DNA of 10,585 nt, taken from NCBI GenBank assembly GCA_018813405.1, contig JAHJBW010000001.1, positions 1 to 10,585 on the forward strand. Direction: 5' to 3'. The position numbers and the translations under genes were made by a program. Positions 6,285 through 10,585 of the stretch are shown piece by piece (positions within the stretch are counted from its first letter, which is position 1; each line of letters starts with the position of its first letter). The notes under the pieces are model-generated. The model had not been told where the DNA came from, ran no database searches, and worked only from the letters and a program-made list of their open reading frames with translations. Source of the DNA: Candidatus Margulisiibacteriota bacterium (GTDB taxonomy: Bacteria; Margulisbacteria; WOR-1; XYC2-FULL-46-14; JAHJBW01).

Positions 6285-6313
6285 AGTATAGCAAGCCGCT
6301 TGGTGATTGACAA
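6285..6313 (-). promoter_or_regulatory. Promoter of the YjbH-like gene, predicted leaderless
   Basis: On the minus strand TTGTCA (6313-6308, 5 of 6) is followed by a 17-nt spacer and TATACT (6290-6285, 5 of 6). Seven bases later comes the ATG at 6277, so the start site should coincide with the start codon. No Shine-Dalgarno sequence is present. Confidence 0.68.
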
Positions 6314-6336
6314 GGCAGGCTCTGACCTGAAAGAAT
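6307..6336 (+). promoter_or_regulatory. Possible divergent promoter for the FmdB/permease pair
   Basis: TTGACA at 6307-6312 is a perfect -35 and overlaps the minus-strand -35, because TTGACAA reads TTGTCAA on the other strand. The best -10 at legal spacing is AAGAAT at 6331-6336 (18-nt spacer, 4 of 6). That would start transcription near 6343, inside the GGGAGG Shine-Dalgarno sequence (6342-6347), so the real -10 or start may differ. Low certainty. Confidence 0.3.
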
Positions 6337-6354
6337 ATATAGGGAGGATCAATC

Positions 6355-6579
6355 ATGCCAATATATGACCTGAAGTGCGAAGATTGCGGCGAGAAATTCG
6401 ATGTCAGGGCCTCTCTGGAAGAAAAAGAAAAGAAAAAGGACGCCAAGTTCAATTGCCCGGCCTGCGGATCGAAGAAAACGGCCTTTAAGTTCAATGTTTT
6501 TTCTTTTTTCAGAAAAGAACCTGTCTCAAAATGCTCTTGCAGCTGCGAAGATAAGGACAACAGGTGTTGCGGAGGGTAA
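6355..6579 (+). CDS. FmdB-family zinc-ribbon protein with Cys-rich tail
   Basis: This 74-residue protein opens with MPIYDLKCEDCGEKF, the standard start of FmdB-type zinc ribbons. C8/C11 and C34/C37 form two CxxC knuckles that would hold one zinc. A charged Lys/Glu loop (about 21-31) lies between them. The tail is unusual: after a Phe-rich stretch (KFNVFSFFRK) it carries C60, C62, C64, C71 and C72, a potential extra metal or metalloid site. Family members are small cytosolic proteins of poorly defined, supposedly regulatory role. The start is supported by GGGAGG seven bases upstream. The stop is 3 nt before the permease ATG, and the GGAGGG over its last codons is the permease ribosome-binding site, so the pair is translationally linked. 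Confidence 0.88.
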   Translation: MPIYDLKCEDCGEKFDVRASLEEKEKKKDAKFNCPACGSKKTAFKFNVFSFFRKEPVSKCSCSCEDKDNRCCGG

Positions 6580-6582
6580 TAA

Positions 6583-7533
6583 ATGTTTTATATGTTTGAA
6601 AAGTTCGCTAATTGGCTGGTCTATGGTGTTTTTGGTATCGATCCGGCCAGCCGCCTGGGGGCCAGTTTCCACTTTTTCATTTATGATTCCGTTAAAATAC
6701 TGGTACTGATCCTTTTTGTTGTTTTTCTGATCTCTTTCCTGCGCACCTTTTTCCCCGCGCACAAAATAAAAAAACTGTTGTCCAGGGAAAAGTGGGGGAT
6801 CTCAAATTTTATCGCGGCCTTTTTCGGGGCGATCTCGCCTTTTTGTTCCTGTTCTTCCATACCTCTGTTTCTGGGCTTTATTGAGGCGGAAGTGCCTCTT
6901 GGTGTGGCTTTTTCCTTCTTGATAACCTCTCCGCTGGTGAACGAGGTCGTGTTTGTCATTATGGGCGGCATGTTTGGCTGGAAGCTGGCTTTCATATACG
7001 CGTTGACGGGGATATTGCTGGGTGTGATAGGGGGAATGGCGCTGGGCAGGCTTAAAATGGAGGACCAACTGCTGGTGGGCGAGGGAAGGACCATAAAAGA
7101 GCAATACCTTCCGCAGACATTTTCCGGCAAGATCGAATATTCTTTCAGGGAATCTATCAGTGTTTTTAAAAGGCTTTTCATTTTTGTGGTCGTGGGGGTT
7201 GGCCTTGGCGCTTTTATCCACGGCTATATTCCCCAGGAGATATTCACGCAATATATCAAGGCTGACAATATCTTTGCAGTGCCCATCGCGGTACTTGTTG
7301 GTGTGCCGATTTATGCGGGCTGTTCCACCCTGGTGCCCGTGGTATTTGCCATAACTACCAAGGGCGTTCCCCTGGGCACCGCCCTGGCATTTATGATGTC
7401 GGTAGCGGGGCTTTCATTGCCCGAAGCGCTTATCCTGAAGGGCGCCATGAAGATGAGGCTTTTGGCCGCATTTTTTGCCATGGTGTCATTTGGCATAATA
7501 CTGGTTGGATATCTGTTCAATTTTTTGCTATAA
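6583..7533 (+). CDS. ArsP/YraQ-family (DUF318) predicted permease
   Basis: This is a 316-residue integral membrane protein with about eight hydrophobic segments. It shows the two-fold internal similarity of the family. The first half has PFCSCSSIPLF (C88, C90) followed by VPLGVAFSFLITSPLVNEV. The second has AGCSTLVPV (C247) followed by VPLGTALAFMMSVAGLSLPEA. This pattern defines the predicted-permease group that includes ArsP, an exporter of trivalent methylated arsenicals, and YraQ of unknown substrate. The start is chosen by GGAGGG at 6571-6576, six bases upstream; a second ATG nine bases on is too far from it. The Cys-tailed FmdB protein directly upstream could bind or sense the substrate. 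No arsR, arsM or redox partner is in the window, so the substrate is not established. Confidence 0.88.
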   Translation: MFYMFEKFANWLVYGVFGIDPASRLGASFHFFIYDSVKILVLILFVVFLISFLRTFFPAHKIKKLLSREKWGISNFIAAFFGAISPFCSCSSIPLFLGFIEAEVPLGVAFSFLITSPLVNEVVFVIMGGMFGWKLAFIYALTGILLGVIGGMALGRLKMEDQLLVGEGRTIKEQYLPQTFSGKIEYSFRESISVFKRLFIFVVVGVGLGAFIHGYIPQEIFTQYIKADNIFAVPIAVLVGVPIYAGCSTLVPVVFAITTKGVPLGTALAFMMSVAGLSLPEALILKGAMKMRLLAAFFAMVSFGIILVGYLFNFLL

Positions 7534-7534
7534 T
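7505..7534 (+). promoter_or_regulatory. Extended -10 promoter of the receiver gene
   Basis: TATAAT at 7529-7534 is preceded by TGC (7526-7528), a perfect extended -10, with a partial -35 TTGGAT at 7505-7510 (18-nt spacer). It overlaps the stop codon of the permease gene. Start is expected near 7541, giving a leader of about 20 nt that holds GGAGG at 7547-7551. Confidence 0.65.
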
Positions 7535-7560
7535 TCCATCACAACTGGAGGTTTTTGACC

Positions 7561-7953
7561 ATGAACAAGAAAAAAATACTGTTGGCGGATGACGAGCCGG
7601 AAGTTCTTGACATGCTGAAGATCAGGCTTCAACCTCTGGGATTTGATCTGCTCTGCGCCGCTAACGGCCAGGAAGCATTAGATATCGCGAAAAAAGAACT
7701 GCCGGATATAGCCGTCCTGGATATAATGATGCCCAAAATGGACGGATATGATGTATGCAGGAACATGAAGGCGGACAAAAAGACTTCGCATATCCCGGTT
7801 ATCTTTTTGACAGTACTGGGGGATCCGGAGGAAAAAGAGGCTGGCCTGGAAGCCGGTGCTGAAGCTTTTATACAAAAACCGTATGAACCGTCGGTCTTTA
7901 TCGAAGAGATCAAAAAGTTACTGCAAAAGCATTCATCTGAAGGCAAAAGCTGA
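7561..7953 (+). CDS. Stand-alone CheY-like response-regulator receiver
   Basis: The 130-residue protein is one receiver domain with nothing after it. The acidic pair D10/D11 sits in LLADDEPE, the phospho-acceptor D54 in AVLDIMMPKMDGYD, the switch T84 in IFLTVLGD and the conserved K106 in QKPYEP. All residues needed for phosphorylation are present. A histidine kinase would phosphorylate it; none is in the window, and there is no DNA-binding output domain. It must therefore act through protein contacts or as a phosphate relay. The ATG at 7561 is chosen because GGAGG lies nine bases upstream; the in-frame TTG at 7555 is only three bases from it. Whether it has any link to the downstream glnA is unknown. 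Confidence 0.93.
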   Translation: MNKKKILLADDEPEVLDMLKIRLQPLGFDLLCAANGQEALDIAKKELPDIAVLDIMMPKMDGYDVCRNMKADKKTSHIPVIFLTVLGDPEEKEAGLEAGAEAFIQKPYEPSVFIEEIKKLLQKHSSEGKS

Positions 7954-7968
7954 GGCAGGAGCTTTTTT
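7945..7968 (+). terminator. Weak candidate terminator after the receiver gene
   Basis: AAAAGCT (7945-7951) can pair with AGCTTTT (7960-7966) around an 8-nt loop, followed by the end of a six-T run (7963-7968). The stem overlaps the TGA stop and has only three strong pairs if the T-run stays free, so efficiency would be low. Confidence 0.35.
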
Positions 7969-7995
7969 GTCCGGGCTTTCCCCAGTGGTTATGTT

Positions 7996-8029
7996 CACAA
8001 AACCGGGAAAAAGTTTCACGGGATTTGTG
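7996..8029. promoter_or_regulatory. Imperfect inverted repeat upstream of glnA, possible operator
   Basis: CACAAAACC (7996-8004) pairs with GGATTTGTG (8021-8029) at 8 of 9 positions, with a 16-nt gap. The right arm runs into the glnA extended -10. Its position suits a nitrogen-responsive regulator, but the arms match no operator I can name with confidence. Confidence 0.3.
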
Positions 8030-8036
8030 CTATAAT
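8024..8036 (+). promoter_or_regulatory. Extended -10 promoter of glnA
   Basis: TTTGTGCTATAAT has TG-C-TATAAT with the hexamer at 8031-8036 and no clear -35. It repeats the feoA element at 3605-3617 base for base. Start is expected near 8043, leaving a leader of about 24 nt with AAGGGGG at 8051-8057, nine bases from the ATG. Confidence 0.65.
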
Positions 8037-8066
8037 CAAATAACCAAACAAAGGGGGAATGAAAAA

Positions 8067-9413
8067 ATGGTGTCGCTAAAATCTGCCGCTAAAGATGTTG
8101 TTGACCGCGCCAAGTCCGATGATATTCGCTTTGTTCACCTGCAATTTACCGACATTCTGGGGGCCATTAAATCAGTGGCCATTCCTACCGAAAGGCTGCA
8201 GGATGTCCTGGAAAAAGGCATCTGGTTCGACGGGTCTTCCATTTTGGGCTTTGCCCGCATATGCGAATCGGACATGATCCTGGTGCCCGATCCTTCTACC
8301 TACCAGGTAATACCCTGGAAGTACGACGGAAGAAAGGCCGGCCGCCTTATTTGCGACGTGCACACCCCGGAAGGCAAACCTTTCGAGGGCGACCCCAGGT
8401 CGATCTTGAAGAAAGCCGTCAAAGAAGCAAAAAAGCTCGGCTACAACTTTAATACCGGTCCGGAAGTGGAATTCTACCTTTTTGAAAAACAGGACGGCAA
8501 AATAACAACTGTTCCCCATGATATTGGCGGCTATTTCGACTTTAGCCCCCGGGACCTGGCCTCGGAAGTGCGCGAGGACATCATTTTCGCGCTCGAGGCC
8601 ATGGGCATGACCTCTGAAATGTCTCATCATGAGGTCGGTCCTGGCCAGCATGAGATAGACGTAAAGTATTCCGACGCCCTGCATTCCGCCGACAATACCA
8701 TTACGCTAAAATACGTCATCAAATCTATTGCCAGCCAGCATGGGCTTTACGCTTCGTTCATGCCCAAGCCGCTGTTTGGCGAGGCCGGCAACGGCATGCA
8801 CGTGCATCAGTCGTTGTTCAACAACGATGGCAAGAACGTCTTCTATGACGCGAAGGACAAATATAAGTTATCCAGCCTGGCTTACAGCTACATGGCCGGA
8901 CAGTTATCTCATGCCCGTGCCATGGCGGCCGTGCTTGACCCGACTGTCAACTCTTACAAGCGCCTGGTTTCCGGTTATGAAGCGCCGGTCTACATTTGCT
9001 GGGCGCAGATAAACAGGTCGGCGCTCATCCGTATCCCGCGCTATTCGCCGGGCAGGGAACAATCTACCCGCATGGAGCTGCGATGCCCGGACCCATCATG
9101 CAATCCGTACCTGGCCTTTGCGGTCATGCTTAAATGCGGCCTGGACGGAATAAAAAGGAAAATGACTCCTCCCAAACCTGTGGAAGAGGACGTATATAAG
9201 ATGAAACCACAGCAGTTGAAAGAACGCGGCATTCATATGCTGCCTTTTTCCATAAAACGGGCCATTGAAGAAATGAGCCAGGACAAGGTCATCAAGGAAG
9301 CCCTGGGCCCGCATACTTTTGGTAATTTTATAGAGGCCAAGCTGGCCGAATTTGACGATTACCGCATGCAGGTCACGCCCTGGGAAATGGAAAGATACCT
9401 GGAAGCAATATAG
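8067..9413 (+). CDS. glnA: Glutamine synthetase type I, alpha-like
   Basis: GlnA makes glutamine from glutamate, ammonia and ATP and is the main ammonium-assimilating enzyme. The 448-residue protein has the metal and substrate motifs in order. The N-terminal latch FDGSSILGF lies at 54-62. GPEVEFYLF holds E133 and E135, HEVGPGQHEID holds E189 and E196, and GNGMHVHQSL holds H245. The glutamate-binding NSYKRLV holds R299, and the ELRCPDPSCNPYLAFA block lies at 337-352. The length lacks the roughly 25-residue insertion of the adenylylated beta group. The usual NLYDLPPEE adenylylation segment is replaced by DVYKMKPQQL (375-384), so control is more likely by feedback or a repressor. The start is the ATG nine bases after AAGGGGG; an upstream in-frame TTG falls inside the promoter. 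It appears to be monocistronic, closed by a strong terminator. Confidence 0.97.
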   Translation: MVSLKSAAKDVVDRAKSDDIRFVHLQFTDILGAIKSVAIPTERLQDVLEKGIWFDGSSILGFARICESDMILVPDPSTYQVIPWKYDGRKAGRLICDVHTPEGKPFEGDPRSILKKAVKEAKKLGYNFNTGPEVEFYLFEKQDGKITTVPHDIGGYFDFSPRDLASEVREDIIFALEAMGMTSEMSHHEVGPGQHEIDVKYSDALHSADNTITLKYVIKSIASQHGLYASFMPKPLFGEAGNGMHVHQSLFNNDGKNVFYDAKDKYKLSSLAYSYMAGQLSHARAMAAVLDPTVNSYKRLVSGYEAPVYICWAQINRSALIRIPRYSPGREQSTRMELRCPDPSCNPYLAFAVMLKCGLDGIKRKMTPPKPVEEDVYKMKPQQLKERGIHMLPFSIKRAIEEMSQDKVIKEALGPHTFGNFIEAKLAEFDDYRMQVTPWEMERYLEAI

Positions 9414-9438
9414 AAGCTTTTTTCAAATCAGTTTATTT

Positions 9439-9473
9439 GAAGGCGGAAAATCGATTTTCCGCCTTCTGTTTTT
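9439..9473 (+). terminator. Strong intrinsic terminator of glnA
   Basis: A perfect inverted repeat runs from 9439 to 9466, with 14 complementary bases on each side centred on TCGA. The GC-rich GAAGGCGG base of the stem is paired by CCGCCTTC. TGTTTTT follows at 9467-9473. The stem begins 25 nt after the glnA stop. The symmetrical hairpin is flanked by T-richness only on this strand, so it mainly serves glnA. Confidence 0.9.
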
Positions 9474-9474
9474 C

Positions 9475-9486
9475 TGCTAATATAGT
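9475..9486 (+). promoter_or_regulatory. Candidate promoter of the RND efflux operon
   Basis: Just after the glnA terminator, TGCTAATAT (9475-9483) resembles the extended -10 used elsewhere in the window, and TATAGT (9481-9486, 5 of 6) overlaps it. No -35 is apparent. A start near 9490 would leave a short leader carrying AGGAGG at 9497-9502. The preceding strong terminator makes some promoter here likely. Confidence 0.4.
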
Positions 9487-9510
9487 ACGAGAGAATAGGA
9501 GGACAATCCC

Positions 9511-10428
9511 ATGAATTTAAAGAAGATCGCTTTGATCATAGGCATGATTATACTTGCGCTGGTGGCTTTCCGTTTTCTTGCCATTATCTTTAAGCCCAAA
9601 GAGGTCCAGCAGGAAAGGGTTGTTTCGGTGATTACGGCGCAGCCAAAAGAAGGCAGGGTCCAGGAGAAGATAACCCTTACCGGTGACGTAAAAGCCCTGA
9701 AAGAAGTAAGCGTACGCCCCAGGGTGGCCGCCCGCGTGGCCGAGATATACGTCAATGAAGGCGACTACGTCAAAAAGGGCGACAAGCTGATGTCCTATCT
9801 TTCCGGCATTGACGACAAGAACGATATCTACGAAGACATGATCGTGCGCGCGCCCATAAGCGGAGTGGTCGGCATGAAACTGGTAAAGGTAGGGGACCAG
9901 GTCTCGACCTCGGTAAATTCCCAGCCCGCGGCTGTTTTTGTGCTTTACAATATTGATGAGGTCAGGGTGGAAGCGGATGTCCCCGAAAAATACTATTCTT
10001 TCGTGCGCAAGGGCACTCCCGCCCAGATAACACTTGATGCTTTGCCGGGCCAGGAATTTAACGGCAAGGTCAATATTAAACGTCCGGTCATTGATCCTCA
10101 GACCCGGACCGCCAGGATAGAAATATCTATCGCCAACGCCAGCCGAAAACTAAAGCCGGGCATGTTTTCCAGGGTCTCCCTTATAATAAGGCAGAACGGC
10201 ACCGCCCTTGTCATTCCTTTTGATGCCGTGCTGGGAGATGACGGAAATAAATATGTCTACACGGTTTCCCCGGACAATACGGCGCACAAAAGAACCGTTG
10301 CGCTCGGGCTCCAGCAGGACGGCCAGGTGGAAGTGCTCTCAGGGCTTTCCGCGCGGGACAGGATAATTGTTGTCGGGCAGGCAGTTGTTAAAGAAGGCGG
10401 TAAAGTAAAGGAAAACGGAAATGATTAA
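9511..10428 (+). CDS. RND efflux periplasmic adaptor (membrane fusion protein), hairpinless
   Basis: The protein has 305 residues. Residues 4-27 form an uncleaved N-terminal membrane anchor. A first lipoyl half-motif follows (about 66-95, with VRPRVAARVAEIYVNEGDYVKKGDKL). The second half-motif (about 108-135, DMIVRAPISGVVGMKLVKVGDQV) comes after only about 14 residues, so the long coiled-coil hairpin of AcrA/MexA-type adaptors is missing. The beta-barrel domain (about 150-225, with DVPEKYYSFVRKG and KPGMFSRVSLII) and a membrane-proximal domain complete it. It should bridge the inner-membrane RND pump toward the outer membrane. The ATG has AGGAGG eight bases upstream. Its last 8 nt overlap the RND transporter gene, confirming the pair. 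Substrate cannot be read from the adaptor, and no TolC-like gene is seen before the window ends. Confidence 0.93.
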   Translation: MNLKKIALIIGMIILALVAFRFLAIIFKPKEVQQERVVSVITAQPKEGRVQEKITLTGDVKALKEVSVRPRVAARVAEIYVNEGDYVKKGDKLMSYLSGIDDKNDIYEDMIVRAPISGVVGMKLVKVGDQVSTSVNSQPAAVFVLYNIDEVRVEADVPEKYYSFVRKGTPAQITLDALPGQEFNGKVNIKRPVIDPQTRTARIEISIANASRKLKPGMFSRVSLIIRQNGTALVIPFDAVLGDDGNKYVYTVSPDNTAHKRTVALGLQQDGQVEVLSGLSARDRIIVVGQAVVKEGGKVKENGND

Positions 10429-10585
10429 ATTCTTTGTAAACCGCCCGCTTTTTACCCTGGCGGTCTATTTGATATTTGTCATTATAGGCTTCTTTTGCCT
10501 GAACAGACTGCCCCTTGATTTTATGCCTGACATTTCCATTCCCACGCTTACTATCATCACGACCTATCCCGGCGCCAGCGCGGAA
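10421..10585 (+). CDS. RND-family efflux transporter, N-terminal part (cut by window end)
   Basis: The first 55 codons are present and open to the last base. They encode a short cytosolic start with FFVNRPLFTLAVY, the first membrane helix (about 11-30), then LPLDFMPDISIPTLTIITTYPGASAE. The NRP motif, the L-P-x-D-x-x-P-D-I-x-x-P segment and the TxYPGAS run are hallmarks of AcrB/HAE-1-type RND pumps and related heavy-metal pumps, which use the proton gradient to expel drugs, lipids or ions. The ATG lies inside the end of the adaptor gene, overlapping by 8 nt in another frame, with AAGGA about 8 nt upstream. The full gene should be about 3 kb. Substrate class cannot be told from this fragment. 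Confidence 0.93.
   Translation, partial: MIKFFVNRPLFTLAVYLIFVIIGFFCLNRLPLDFMPDISIPTLTIITTYPGASAE

Noticed and set aside
6681..7181. Minus-strand open frame opposite the permease
   Set aside because: It is a shadow of the permease codons; the permease motifs on the plus strand are decisive.
8025..8066. TTG start giving 14 extra residues on GlnA
   Set aside because: These bases are the extended -10 promoter and Shine-Dalgarno region; the ATG at 8067 gives the normal family N terminus.
9424..9439. Small hairpin CAAAT ... ATTTG after glnA
   Set aside because: It is five A/T-rich pairs only; the adjacent 14-bp hairpin with a T-run explains termination.
1..10585. CRISPR arrays, insertion sequences, tRNA or rRNA genes, phage or toxin-antitoxin modules
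   Set aside because: I looked on both strands and saw no regularly spaced repeats, transposase motifs, cloverleaf-type sequence or small paired toxin genes.

Overview
The window reads as chromosomal DNA from an uncultured-type, probably anaerobic, diderm (Gram-negative-style) bacterium. Three lines support this: at least three signal-peptide proteins, two of them beta-barrel-like with C-terminal Phe; an RND pump with its periplasmic adaptor; and an oxygen-independent Fe(II) uptake module (FeoA/FeoB). Codon use is ordinary: TGA acts as a stop in rlmN and in the receiver gene, and ATA and AGG are used freely. A lineage such as Margulisbacteria/Saganbacteria, Elusimicrobia or Omnitrophica would fit, but this is a guess from gene style and not a placement.

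Layout. (1) 1-1427: an unknown secreted protein (59-751), then a small beta-barrel-like protein (822-1427) with a near-consensus sigma70 promoter overlapped by a 16-bp perfect palindrome. (2) 1434-1877, minus: a stand-alone JAMM/MPN+ metalloprotease, tail-to-tail with the barrel gene and divergent from rlmN. (3) 1991-5609, plus: a tight run of rlmN, a HAD phosphatase, feoA and feoB, joined by a 4-nt overlap, a 4-nt gap and a 1-nt gap, with an extra extended -10 promoter in front of feoA. (4) 5606-6277, minus: a YjbH-like outer-membrane barrel protein whose stop codon overlaps that of feoB. (5) 6355-7533, plus: an FmdB-type zinc ribbon with a Cys-rich tail, followed 3 nt later by an ArsP/YraQ-family permease. 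(6) 7561-7953: a stand-alone CheY-like receiver. (7) 8067-9413: type I glutamine synthetase with a strong intrinsic terminator. (8) 9511-10585: an RND adaptor that lacks the helical hairpin, overlapping the start of an RND transporter cut by the window end.

The genes are mostly housekeeping and membrane functions: rRNA modification, iron uptake, nitrogen assimilation and efflux. I see no phage, transposon, CRISPR array, tRNA or rRNA. The most informative signals are regulatory. Two minus-strand genes (the JAMM protease and the YjbH-like protein) have good promoters whose -10 lies only 6-7 nt before the ATG and no Shine-Dalgarno sequence, which predicts leaderless mRNAs; rlmN shows the same start cassette less cleanly. 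Other genes use an extended -10 (TGCTATAAT) with a strong Shine-Dalgarno sequence. The hairpinless adaptor and the Cys-tailed FmdB/permease pair are the main protein-level oddities. I found no convincing undescribed multi-gene defence or mobile system. No gene-free stretch exceeds 120 bases.
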